43,427 bases of DNA from CAZDET01 sp964504335 (lineage in GTDB: Bacteria > Bacteroidota > Bacteroidia > Chitinophagales > Saprospiraceae): NCBI GenBank assembly GCA_964504335.1, contig CAZDET010000043.1, forward strand, positions 1 to 43,427, read 5' to 3'. The position numbers and the translations under genes are program-made. Positions 24,749 through 32,781 of this stretch are shown in pieces. Within the stretch, counting starts at the first letter, position 1; each line of letters begins with the position of its first letter. A model generated the notes under the pieces. It was not told where the DNA came from. It ran no database searches and saw nothing but the letters and a program-made list of their open reading frames with translations.

Positions 24749-25429
24749 ATGAAAATGACCTACTACGGCCACGGCTGTTTCGCCGTGGAGACTAAGGGGA
24801 AAACCCTGTTGTTCGATCCGTTCATCACTTACAATGAGTTGGCCGACATTGATGTCAACACGATCAAATGTGACTACATTCTCCTGTCGCATGCTCACCA
24901 GGACCACATCGCCGACCTGGAGGCCGTCCATCAGAACAATCCCGATGCCACCGTAATTGGCCCTTTCGAAGTGGCTGCGGCCTACGGAGAGCAGGATTGG
25001 AAGGCCATGCCCATGAATCCCGGTGGCAAGCGGCAATTCGACTTCGGGACGGTGAAATTGGTCAACGCCGTCCACTCCAGCGCATTTCCCGATGGGAGTT
25101 ACGGGGCGAATCCGGTCGGGTTTGTCATTTGGAACGAGGAAGGCTGTTTTTACCACACCGGCGATACGGCATTGACGATGGACATGCAACTGATTCCGAT
25201 GACCTGCCCACCCTTAACATTTGCCGTTATGTGCATCGGTGATCACTTCACCATGGGGGCGGAAGATGCCGCAATTGCCGCTGATTTCGTGCGGGTTAAC
25301 AAGGTGTTTGGCATCCACTACGACACCTTCGATTTTATTAAGATAGACAAGGAGGAAGCCAAGAAAGCTTTCACGGCTAAAGGAAAAGAGTTAATTTTGT
25401 TGGATATTGGTGAAAGCCAGTCAATTTAA
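24749..25429 (+). CDS. UPF0173 metal-dependent hydrolase
   Basis: A 226-residue metallo-beta-lactamase-fold protein of the UPF0173 group (YtkL-like). Metal-binding motif SHAHQDHIAD (about 50-59), further ligands in AVHSSAFPDGSYG, YHTGDTAL and the final HYDTFD are visible. The physiological substrate is unknown. It is 22 bp upstream of parA on the same strand, so the two are likely cotranscribed. Confidence 0.88.
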   Translation: MKMTYYGHGCFAVETKGKTLLFDPFITYNELADIDVNTIKCDYILLSHAHQDHIADLEAVHQNNPDATVIGPFEVAAAYGEQDWKAMPMNPGGKRQFDFGTVKLVNAVHSSAFPDGSYGANPVGFVIWNEEGCFYHTGDTALTMDMQLIPMTCPPLTFAVMCIGDHFTMGAEDAAIAADFVRVNKVFGIHYDTFDFIKIDKEEAKKAFTAKGKELILLDIGESQSI

Positions 25430-25451
25430 CTCAGTGTACTAAGTCGGTTTT

Positions 25452-26249
25452 ATGGGAAAGGTGATAGCCGTTGCTAACCAGAAAGGTGGGGTAGGGAAGA
25501 CTACGACCACAATCAACCTCGCTGCCTGTTTAGCAGTGCTCGAAAAGCGGGTTCTGATCATTGATGCAGACCCGCAGGCAAATGCCTCTTCGGGCGTCGG
25601 CATTCTACCCGGCGACGCCGATACCTCCATATACGACTGCATCATCAACGAACTAGAACCTGCCGAGGCCATCTACGAAACCGAGACCCCCAACCTGCAC
25701 ATCATGCCATCGAGCATCGATCTGGTGGGAGCGGAGCTCAAACTCGTCGATCGCTTCCGGCGCGAGTATATCATTCGCGAAAAGGTAGTCGATAAGGTGC
25801 GGGATCACTACGATTACGTCTTTATCGACTGCCTTCCCTCCCTGGGGCTGGTAACCATCAACGCCCTGACTGCCGCGGATTCAGTGCTCATCCCCGTACA
25901 GTGCGAATTTTTTGCACTCGAAGGATTGTCCAAGTTGCAGGATACCATTCGGCTGGTCCAGCAACAACTCAACACCGATCTACAGATTGAGGGCATCCTG
26001 CTGAGTATGTACGATCAGCGGCTCCGCCTTGCCAATGTGGTGGTGGAAAAAGTCCGGGAAATTTTTGGCGAGCAGGTGTTCGAAACCATCATTCACCGCA
26101 ATAGCCGAATCGGAGAGGCCCCCAACTTCCACATGCCGGTCGTGATGGTCGATGCCTCCAGCCGGGGAGCCAGCAATTTCCTGCAACTGGCCGAAGAATT
26201 CCTGCATCAAAACGGCGATAGCGTACAGGGCGTTAAACAACCTGCTTAA
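25452..26249 (+). CDS. parA: Chromosome partitioning ATPase ParA/Soj
   Basis: A 265-residue deviant Walker ATPase. The P-loop is KGGVGKTTTT (11-20) with the signature Lys11. Walker A' is LIIDADPQANASSGVG and Walker B is YVFIDCLPSLG. It binds DNA nonspecifically in the ATP form and is released by ParB, moving the origin region. The adjacent parB, 32 bp downstream, confirms the role. The set without plasmid replication genes suggests the chromosomal locus. No consensus parS (TGTTTCACGTGAAACA) was noticed in the window by eye. Confidence 0.95.
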   Translation: MGKVIAVANQKGGVGKTTTTINLAACLAVLEKRVLIIDADPQANASSGVGILPGDADTSIYDCIINELEPAEAIYETETPNLHIMPSSIDLVGAELKLVDRFRREYIIREKVVDKVRDHYDYVFIDCLPSLGLVTINALTAADSVLIPVQCEFFALEGLSKLQDTIRLVQQQLNTDLQIEGILLSMYDQRLRLANVVVEKVREIFGEQVFETIIHRNSRIGEAPNFHMPVVMVDASSRGASNFLQLAEEFLHQNGDSVQGVKQPA

Positions 26250-26281
26250 ACAAGTCGATATCCGACTAGCGACGAATTAAC

Positions 26282-27214
26282 ATGGCAAAGAAACCGATTG
26301 GAAAACGGACTTCGAAAGGGCGGAGCGCGCTCAGTAGTAGCATTAGTGCCGAAATGTTCGGTATCAACAACAAGAAAATAGACGAGCAGCCGGAAGAGGC
26401 CATCAAGGAGCTGTCTCGTCACTTCGCCATGATTCCCATCCAGCAGATCGAACGCAATCCCGATCAGCCGCGTACCGAATTCGACGAAGAGGCCCTCCAG
26501 GAATTGAGCGAAAGTATTGCTATTCACGGCATCATCCAGCCACTGACCCTTCGGCGATTGCGCCCCGACCAGTACCAGATCATCTCCGGCGAACGCCGCT
26601 TTCGCGCCGCCAAGCTGGCCGACCTCAAGGAAGTGCCTGCCTTCATCCGCATCGCCAATGATCAGGAGTTGCTCGAAATGGCCCTTATCGAGAACATTCA
26701 GCGCGAAGACCTCAATGCGATGGAGGTAGCTTATTCGTACTACCGCCTGAAGAATGAATTCAACCTGACCGACGAAAGCCTGTCCGGCCGCGTGGGTAAG
26801 AAGCGCGCTACGGTTACCAATTATCTGCGGTTGCTCGAACTGCATCCGAGCGTTCAGGAATTCGTCAAGCGAGGAGAACTCAGCACCGGCCACGCCAAGG
26901 CGATTGCGGGCGTTAAAGACAAGGAGTTACAGCGTCAATTTGCGGAAGAAGTCGTGCGGAAAGGTTGGAACGTGCGCACCACCGAAGAACGGGCAAAAGC
27001 CTACAAGCCGCAGTCGGAGACGAAGAAGAAAAAACCGGTGCCAAAACCGGCCCTCTCCCCGGATCAGGAACGCATTCTGCGGCAATTCCGGGCTAGCCTC
27101 GGCACCGGCAAGATCCAAATGCAGATCGACGACGCCGAAAAGGGGAAGGGGCAGATCACCATTCGATTCGAAAACCACGAAGAGTTAACCAAACTATTCG
27201 AATCACTCGAATAG
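26282..27214 (+). CDS. parB: Chromosome partitioning protein ParB/Spo0J
   Basis: A 310-residue CTP-dependent DNA clamp. The N-terminal CTPase domain (about 45-135) has IERNPDQPRTEF, GERRFRAAKLA (the GERRxRA box) and ALIENIQREDLN. The central HTH (about 145-200) has LSGRVGKKRATVTNYLRLL and TGHAKAIAGV for parS recognition. A Lys-rich linker (about 235-255) leads to the dimerisation domain (about 258-310). It is downstream of parA and ends within a 9-bp perfect inverted repeat (27193-27215). Confidence 0.95.
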   Translation: MAKKPIGKRTSKGRSALSSSISAEMFGINNKKIDEQPEEAIKELSRHFAMIPIQQIERNPDQPRTEFDEEALQELSESIAIHGIIQPLTLRRLRPDQYQIISGERRFRAAKLADLKEVPAFIRIANDQELLEMALIENIQREDLNAMEVAYSYYRLKNEFNLTDESLSGRVGKKRATVTNYLRLLELHPSVQEFVKRGELSTGHAKAIAGVKDKELQRQFAEEVVRKGWNVRTTEERAKAYKPQSETKKKKPVPKPALSPDQERILRQFRASLGTGKIQMQIDDAEKGKGQITIRFENHEELTKLFESLE

Positions 27215-27215
27215 T
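27193..27215. terminator. Inverted repeat overlapping the parB stop
   Basis: ACTATTCGA (27193-27201) and TCGAATAGT (27207-27215) form a perfect 9-bp stem with a 5-nt loop, covering the last parB codons and its TAG stop. It sits between convergent parB and the SUKH gene. There is no T-run, so termination is uncertain; an mRNA 3'-end stabiliser is equally possible. Confidence 0.35.
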
Positions 27216-27221
27216 CGACTC

Positions 27222-27788
27222 CTAGGATTTGATGGTAATAGGATATTGGGCTGCCTGTGCAATCTGTACGTAATCGGGGCTCAACTCAAAGACATCCGAT
27301 TGATAAAAATCGGTTAGTAAGCTGATCAGTAATTCCAATGAGGGCACCAGTACCTCGAGCCGGTCGGTAGCCGTGCTGAAAGAAACGAGTTGCCCCTTTC
27401 GACCAGTGAATGTTCCCTCCGTATCGAAGCAAACGTATTCCTCTCCGTTGGTGAATAGCGGGAGCCAGCCCGAACGCCACCGGTTGGTCTTTGAGGAAGT
27501 TGCCCGATTGCGATTAGTGAGTTCCCGATTTAATTGCATGGATTCTTCCAGCGATAGAAACCGCATATCGTGCACAAAGGGCAGCGTCCTGCAGTTGGCT
27601 TGCTGGCCATTTTTCCATTGGTATAGCGTAAATACTTCTTTGGGCAATTGCCAACCAAACGGTTTAGTAATTACCTCTTGTTCACTGGCCGAAAGTGCGC
27701 TGTTAAAGCATTGGTAGTAATCCGGTCGCCGATGGCGAATCTGATCGCCCAGCCGTATCAACGAAACGGATAAGTTAATGTCATACAT
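27222..27788 (-). CDS. SMI1/KNR4 (SUKH) family protein
   Basis: A 188-residue protein with a SUKH/SMI1-KNR4 fold by motif: LPKEVFTLYQWKNGQ early, then GWLPLFTNGEEYVCFDTEG, then GQLVSFST and a helical end. The family includes many immunity proteins of polymorphic toxin systems and some housekeeping scaffold proteins. No toxin gene is adjacent: parB converges on it and a GDPD gene lies upstream. An orphan immunity protein or a regulatory role cannot be told apart. No signal peptide, so it is cytosolic. Confidence 0.75.
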   Translation of the reverse strand: MYDINLSVSLIRLGDQIRHRRPDYYQCFNSALSASEQEVITKPFGWQLPKEVFTLYQWKNGQQANCRTLPFVHDMRFLSLEESMQLNRELTNRNRATSSKTNRWRSGWLPLFTNGEEYVCFDTEGTFTGRKGQLVSFSTATDRLEVLVPSLELLISLLTDFYQSDVFELSPDYVQIAQAAQYPITIKS

Positions 27789-27811
27789 GCTAACCTGCTT
27801 GTTCGATTAAC

Positions 27812-27857
27812 AATGACACCTGCTTCATTTCCCACCTTGGGAGGATTTGGTGTCATT
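27812..27857. promoter_or_regulatory. Nested hairpin between the SUKH and GDPD genes
   Basis: AATGACACC (27812-27820) pairs perfectly with GGTGTCATT (27849-27857), and inside the 28-nt loop TCCCA pairs with TGGGA. It lies downstream of the GDPD stop and upstream of the SUKH start on the minus strand. No T-run follows on either strand. It may be a 3'-end structure for GDPD or a leader element for the SUKH gene. Confidence 0.35.
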
Positions 27858-27979
27858 CCGGGAAGCCGCTGCTCGATTTACACTAAGGGGAACCGCACAG
27901 AATCGAAAAAAGAAGCTTCCCGTCAAATTCCGGAGGTATATCCGACATATAATAACCAAGAATCATACCAATCTAAAAG

Positions 27980-28903
27980 TTACAGCCCCTGGATGAGATT
28001 CGGATAGTCGGTAATGATGCCGTCGACCCCCATTTCGATCAATGTGCTCATGGTCGACGTATCGTTCACCGTCCAGGGAATCAAATGCAATCCCCGCTGG
28101 TGGACGGTATCGACGAGTTGGGCAGACACCATCAAATGATGGGGGCTGTAAATGGCAGGAATGAACCCCAGATTTTCTATTTGACGATCAAAATCTCCTG
28201 GTGTTTCAACTAAATACGCCAATTTCAGTTCCGGTGCGATTTCGTGAGCTGCCCGAAGTGATCGCTCGTCGAATGATTGGATAATGGCGCGATCGGTTAT
28301 TTCTGCCTCCCGAATGACGGCGACCACCAACTCCGCAAATTTCGGAGGTGCGGGGGTGTATTGATTATCCCATTCCGGCCGGCTCTTGATCTCGATGTTG
28401 TAATAGGGGAGCGCCCGCTCCAAATCTCGGGCGCGGGTTTCGGCAGCTTCGATTACTTCCCGTAGCAGGGGTTTGTACGCCGGTTGCCGTTGCTGTTCCG
28501 GAAATCGATCATTTCCAATCGATCCGCAGTCGTAGGCGCGAATTTGTGCGTAAGGAAGTTCGAAGATATTGTGGAACGCTTCCGACTCGGCTGCCAGTGG
28601 CTTTCCTTCCGGGTCGGTGCAGATGGCCTCCGACATCCAGGGCTCGTGGCTAACTACCACCTGGCTATCCCGGGAAATAACCACATCTAATTCCAGGGTG
28701 GTTACTTGAGGATATTCCAACGCCAGGAGAAAGGCCGGCAGGCTATTTTCCGGAGCCAGACCCCGGGCACCGCGGTGCCCCTGCCAGTCAAAGTTGGTCG
28801 TTGCTTGCATGTCTTGGTCGGAGGTTGTTTCCGGTTCCGGTCCGCAGGAAACCAGAATCAGCACTAACAGAAGGGAGCGAATAATTGTAAGATATCGAGA
28901 CAT
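27980..28903 (-). CDS. Glycerophosphodiester phosphodiesterase lipoprotein
   Basis: A 307-residue lipoprotein with signal MSRYLTIIRSLLLVLILVSC (Cys20) and a GDPD TIM barrel. Visible motifs are WQGHRGARGLAPENSL (catalytic His and Arg), LELDVVISRDSQVVVSHEP (metal ligands and second catalytic His) and the C-terminal PWTVNDTSTMSTLIEMGVDGIITDYP. It hydrolyses glycerophosphodiesters to glycerol-3-phosphate and an alcohol, here in the periplasm or at the outer membrane. The frame is open to 28951, but ATG 28903 is chosen for the lipobox. It lies 34 bp after purM on the same strand. Confidence 0.9.
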   Translation of the reverse strand: MSRYLTIIRSLLLVLILVSCGPEPETTSDQDMQATTNFDWQGHRGARGLAPENSLPAFLLALEYPQVTTLELDVVISRDSQVVVSHEPWMSEAICTDPEGKPLAAESEAFHNIFELPYAQIRAYDCGSIGNDRFPEQQRQPAYKPLLREVIEAAETRARDLERALPYYNIEIKSRPEWDNQYTPAPPKFAELVVAVIREAEITDRAIIQSFDERSLRAAHEIAPELKLAYLVETPGDFDRQIENLGFIPAIYSPHHLMVSAQLVDTVHQRGLHLIPWTVNDTSTMSTLIEMGVDGIITDYPNLIQGL

Positions 28904-28937
28904 AACCGGATGGGGTAAAGGAGGTTGAGTTAACGAA

Positions 28938-30113
28938 CTATTGATAAACATGCCTTCCTCCCGGTGTTTCGATGAGTACTTCCGATTGTTCGGCGGCTTC
29001 TACTCTTCCGATCAATTGGGCGGGTAAGTTGAAGGAGGCCGCCAGATCGAGTACCCGGGCTGCCTGATCGGGGGGGAGGTAAACTTCCAGGCGGTGGCCC
29101 ATATTGAATACGCGGTACATTTCCCGCCAGGAGGTACCGCTTTCGCTTTGGATAAGCTCGAACAGGGGCGGTACGGGGAAGGGATTATCCTTGATGATGC
29201 GCAACCCGTCAATGAAGTGCAGCACCTTGGTCTGGCCACCGCCGGTGCAATGAATGAGTCCGTGCAAATGGGGGCGGAGCTGCTCGATGAGTGGTTTCAA
29301 AATGGGAAGGTAGGTGCGGGTAGGAGAGAGCAGTAGCTTTCCCACGGTGATGTCTGTTCGGTCGACGGTGATGGTATCGAGTAAGCGTTTACTGCCGCTG
29401 TACACCACGTCAGCTGGTGTATCGGGGTCGAAGCTTTCCGGAAAGGCTGCTGCGTAGTAGTGAGCGAGCACGTCGTGGCGGGCGCTGGTTAGGCCGTTGC
29501 TGCCCATGCCGCCGTTGTAGGCATCCTCATAGGTGGTTTGCCCAAAGGAGGCCAGTCCGACGATGACATCTCCGGGGCGGATTTGATTGACGATGACTTC
29601 CCGGCGGGGCAGGCGGGCAAAAGTGGTGTAGCCGACGTCGATAGTTCGCACGATATCCCCCACGTCAGCGGTTTCTCCTCCGGTGAGGTGCAAATCGATG
29701 CCGAAGGGCCGCAGCCGCTCGGCAAAGGCATCGGCAAATTGGATAATGGTTTGGATAACGGCGCCGGGGATGAGGTGCCGATTGCGCCCGATTGTAGAGG
29801 ATACCAAAATCGTTCCGGTGCAGCCCACGCAGCCCATATCGTCGAGGTTCATCACCAGCGAATCCTGGGCGATCCCCTCCCAGACGCTTAAATCGCCGGT
29901 TTCTTTCCAGTACAAATACGCGAGGCTTGTTTTAGTACCCGCCGTATCGGCGTGCATAATATTGCAGTACGCGTCATCTCCGGCGGCGAGGTCGGGCAAT
30001 ATTTTACAAAAGGCATTGGGATACAATCCTTTATCTAGCGCGGCCACCGCTGCGTGGACCTCTTCCTTTCCTGCCGAGACGCCCCGGCGTTCGTATCTTG
30101 ACAACTCCGACAT
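28938..30113 (-). CDS. purM: Phosphoribosylformylglycinamidine cyclo-ligase (AIR synthase)
   Basis: A 391-residue PurM that closes the imidazole ring of 5-aminoimidazole ribonucleotide with ATP in purine synthesis. Motifs: ADTAGTKTSLAYLYWKETGD, VMNLDDMGCVGCTG, LTGGETADVGD and GLIHCTGGGQTK. The length is greater than the 345 residues of E. coli PurM but usual for Bacteroidota, whose enzymes form a separate branch. ATG 30113 is preferred over an upstream in-frame start because MSELSRYERRGVSAGKEEV is the family N-terminus. It is upstream of the GDPD gene. Confidence 0.93.
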   Translation of the reverse strand: MSELSRYERRGVSAGKEEVHAAVAALDKGLYPNAFCKILPDLAAGDDAYCNIMHADTAGTKTSLAYLYWKETGDLSVWEGIAQDSLVMNLDDMGCVGCTGTILVSSTIGRNRHLIPGAVIQTIIQFADAFAERLRPFGIDLHLTGGETADVGDIVRTIDVGYTTFARLPRREVIVNQIRPGDVIVGLASFGQTTYEDAYNGGMGSNGLTSARHDVLAHYYAAAFPESFDPDTPADVVYSGSKRLLDTITVDRTDITVGKLLLSPTRTYLPILKPLIEQLRPHLHGLIHCTGGGQTKVLHFIDGLRIIKDNPFPVPPLFELIQSESGTSWREMYRVFNMGHRLEVYLPPDQAARVLDLAASFNLPAQLIGRVEAAEQSEVLIETPGGRHVYQ

Positions 30114-30235
30114 AGGGGTTTTGTACACGTTATTAGACCAAAAGTACCACCTTTTTGGCAGGATCGCAGTGATACAATGGGGATGTAGCCGGTGAATTTT
30201 AACAAAATAGTGTAGGTCGCCTTTCGTCAGATTTC

Positions 30236-30243
30236 TATATTTG
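30236..30243 (+). promoter_or_regulatory. Minus-7 box TATATTTG before the M23 peptidase gene
   Basis: TATATTTG matches TAnnTTTG exactly, 87 nt before the GTG start at 30331. No TTTG box is visible at the standard spacing. Leader of about 80 nt. Confidence 0.45.
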
Positions 30244-30330
30244 CCGGAGTCGGCCAGCTATTCCCCTAATTTTGAGAACAATAACGGCCGGCCAAGAGGC
30301 TTTGATCTACATCACTAAACACTAAAGACT

Positions 30331-31668
30331 GTGGAGGTTTCCGACTTATCCGCTAGGTGGCGCAAGCTGTTTAGCGACAAACGAGTACGCACGGGATTTA
30401 CCATCACACTACTTTCAACAGGAATCGTTGCCGCCCTCTATTTTCAAAACTTACCCACTCAAAAACTAGCCGCCTCCGTAAGCGGCGCTAATCACCAGCC
30501 TTTAAGCAACTTTCCGGTCCAAGTACCCACCATTCAGTGGGGATTAGCCGTTGATACCTTTCAACGCATTGATCGTGTCATTCAACCGGGGCAAACACTT
30601 TCCGATCTGCTCATGGAGCAAGGTATCACCGGCGATGCTCTGCAAACCCTGATTGAGAAAGCTTCCGAAACCTTCAATCTGCGAAGGCTTCGAGTGCGCA
30701 GCCCCTACGTCGTACTGACGAAAGATAGTACCCAATCCCAGCCGGGGCACTTGATTTACGAACCCAGCATCTACGAGTATATCCGCTTCGATTTGCAGGA
30801 GCCGTACGCCGTAACCAGGGTAGAGCATCCCCTGAGCACCGAGCGCCGAAACGCTGCCGGCATTATCGAGTATTCGCTCTGGGACGCTATGGTAGGAAAT
30901 GGATACAGCTACGAATTAACCGATAAGCTGGAGGATGCGCTGCAGTGGTCCATCGATTTCCACCACCTGCAGCCGAACGAAGAATTTAAACTGATTTACG
31001 ATCAGGTCTTCGTCAACGGCAAGGAGGCCGGAGTGGCTGATGTGCATGCGGCTTACTACAAGACAGCTGATACGGCCTTTTACGCCATTTATTACGACCA
31101 CGAAGATCCGGAAATCAGTGGATACTACGACCTGGAGGGGCGCCCAATGAAGGCTACCTTTCTGAAAGCGCCGGTTAAGTACAGCCGTATTTCCAGTTAT
31201 TACAACCCCAACCGTCTACATCCGATTCTGAAGCGGCGTCGGCCCCACTACGGGACGGATTACGCCGCCCCCTACGGAACACCGATCGTGGCGGTGGGAG
31301 ACGGCATTGTCGTGGAAGCAACCCGCCGCGGCGGCAACGGCAAATTTGTCAAGATTCGTCACAACGATACCTATACGACTCAATACCTTCACATGCAGGG
31401 CTTTGCCAAAGGTATTCGGGCGGGCCAGCGCGTTCGCCAGGGGCAAGTCATCGGCTACGTCGGTTCTACCGGCCTGGCCACGGGTCCGCATGTATGTTTT
31501 CGCTTTTGGAAAAACGGCCGCCAGATCAATCACTTGCGGCTGCGTTTCCCGCCTCCCAAGCCATTGCCGGAGGCCGAACTCGAATCCTTTAAACCCCTTC
31601 GGGACACCCTAGTTAAACAGCTTAACGAAGCCCGGCCCAGGCCGATCCAACTCAAGAAGGATGCCTAG
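30331..31668 (+). CDS. M23 peptidoglycan DD-metallopeptidase, membrane-anchored
   Basis: A 445-residue protein starting with GTG. A cytoplasmic N-terminus leads to a membrane helix (about 23-39), an OapA/LysM-like region (about 70-170, IQPGQTLSDLLMEQGI) and a C-terminal M23 LytM-type zinc endopeptidase (about 285-410). Zinc ligands His306 and Asp310 are in HYGTDYA, and His354 is in YLHMQGF. The final HxH motif reads GPHVCFRF, so the third ligand position is Cys389 where LytM has His; similar HVC sequences are familiar to me from Bacteroidota relatives. It should cut peptide cross-links, or activate amidases if the site is inactive. A strong terminator follows. Confidence 0.9.
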   Translation: MEVSDLSARWRKLFSDKRVRTGFTITLLSTGIVAALYFQNLPTQKLAASVSGANHQPLSNFPVQVPTIQWGLAVDTFQRIDRVIQPGQTLSDLLMEQGITGDALQTLIEKASETFNLRRLRVRSPYVVLTKDSTQSQPGHLIYEPSIYEYIRFDLQEPYAVTRVEHPLSTERRNAAGIIEYSLWDAMVGNGYSYELTDKLEDALQWSIDFHHLQPNEEFKLIYDQVFVNGKEAGVADVHAAYYKTADTAFYAIYYDHEDPEISGYYDLEGRPMKATFLKAPVKYSRISSYYNPNRLHPILKRRRPHYGTDYAAPYGTPIVAVGDGIVVEATRRGGNGKFVKIRHNDTYTTQYLHMQGFAKGIRAGQRVRQGQVIGYVGSTGLATGPHVCFRFWKNGRQINHLRLRFPPPKPLPEAELESFKPLRDTLVKQLNEARPRPIQLKKDA

Positions 31669-31710
31669 TTGGGTGGAGTTGAAAAACCAACTTCAACATT
31701 AGCTGAATCG

Positions 31711-31741
31711 GCCGGTTGCACTTACGTGTAGCCGGCTTTTT
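31711..31741 (+). terminator. Rho-independent terminator after the M23 gene
   Basis: GCCGGTTGCAC pairs with GTGTAGCCGGC (two G-T wobbles) around a 4-nt TTAC loop, followed by five T. It lies 43 bp after the stop at 31668. Confidence 0.88.
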
Positions 31742-31826
31742 AGTATCTCCAATAGGGAGGGAGCCCGCGCAACAAATCCGAAGGGCAGCGGTATAAAAAA
31801 TTCAGAAATCCCTAAACACGTTTTTT

Positions 31827-32771
31827 ATGAGAATGACCCTCATCGGCGTGGTCTTCTTTGCTCTGTTTAGCAGCTGCGTACCCATGCGGCGCTACGAAGA
31901 GCTGGAAAGACAAAATGCCCAACTACAATCCGAATACGAGTCGTCCGCCGAACAAGTCAAAACCAAGGATGCCGAGGTGGCCAACCTGCAATCCGTGCTG
32001 GCCACAAAAGACCGGCTCATCCAGCAATTAGAGGAGGACCTGGCGCTGAACGAAAAGCGCTACGAAGATCTGGACCGCACCAACCGCGATTTACTCGAAC
32101 GCTACGATCGCATCCTCGAGCAAAATCGCCAAATGCTGGAAACAACCAGCGGCGAAAAGCAACAACTAACGCTGGCCCTGGCCCAAAAAGAGTCGGAGTT
32201 GCAACAGCGCGAGCGCGACCTGCAGCAACTCGAACGCGACCTCCAGTCCCGATCTCAGCGCGTGGCCGAACTGGAAAATGCCATTCGCGAAAAAGATGAT
32301 CGCCTCCGGCAACTGCGCGAAAAAGTGGACCTGGCTCTACGTGGATTCTCCGATTCCGACCTGAGTGTAGAAGAACGCAACGGTCGCTTGTATGTGTCGC
32401 TGAGCCAAAACCTGCTCTTTCCCAGCGGTAGCAAAACCATCAATGCCTCCGGCAAATCAGCTCTTGCTAGTCTGGCAACGGTTTTGAAGAACAACCCGAA
32501 TATCGATATCACCGTAGAAGGACATACCGATTCCGATGGCGAGTCGGCCTTCAACTGGGATCTCAGCGTGGGCCGGGCAACTACAGTCGTCAAAGAATTG
32601 ACGCGAAACGGAGTGAGCCCGGAGCGGATCATTGCCGCCGGACGGGGGGAGTTTTATCCAGTCGCGCCGAATAGCAGTGCCTCCGGAAAAGCCCAAAATC
32701 GTCGAACCGAAATCATTCTAACTCCGGATTTGGATCAGTTGTATACTATCTTTGGAGGCAACAGCCAATAA
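31827..32771 (+). CDS. OmpA-family lipoprotein with long coiled coil
   Basis: A 314-residue lipoprotein: signal MRMTLIGVVFFALFSSC (Cys17), a long Glu/Gln/Arg-rich coiled coil (about 20-170) and a C-terminal OmpA peptidoglycan-binding domain (about 180-300; LLFPSGSKTIN, VEGHTDSDGES, GRATTVVKEL and RRTEI). It tethers the outer membrane to the cell wall, with the coiled coil as a spacer. The final codons are followed 10 bp later by the start of a large secreted protein, so the two are probably translated together. The layout is like Pal or YiaD-type proteins with an extended stalk. Confidence 0.92.
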   Translation: MRMTLIGVVFFALFSSCVPMRRYEELERQNAQLQSEYESSAEQVKTKDAEVANLQSVLATKDRLIQQLEEDLALNEKRYEDLDRTNRDLLERYDRILEQNRQMLETTSGEKQQLTLALAQKESELQQRERDLQQLERDLQSRSQRVAELENAIREKDDRLRQLREKVDLALRGFSDSDLSVEERNGRLYVSLSQNLLFPSGSKTINASGKSALASLATVLKNNPNIDITVEGHTDSDGESAFNWDLSVGRATTVVKELTRNGVSPERIIAAGRGEFYPVAPNSSASGKAQNRRTEIILTPDLDQLYTIFGGNSQ

Positions 32772-32781
32772 ACTCCAAGCC

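Noticed and set aside
25430..27214. parS site near parA-parB
   Set aside because: No sequence close to TGTTTCACGTGAAACA was noticed by eye; a computed scan with mismatches over the whole genome would be decisive.
31669..31700. AGTTGG...CCAACT hairpin right after the M23 gene as the terminator
   Set aside because: No T-run and only about 6 bp of stem; the strong 11-bp hairpin with T-run at 31711-31741 is the real candidate.
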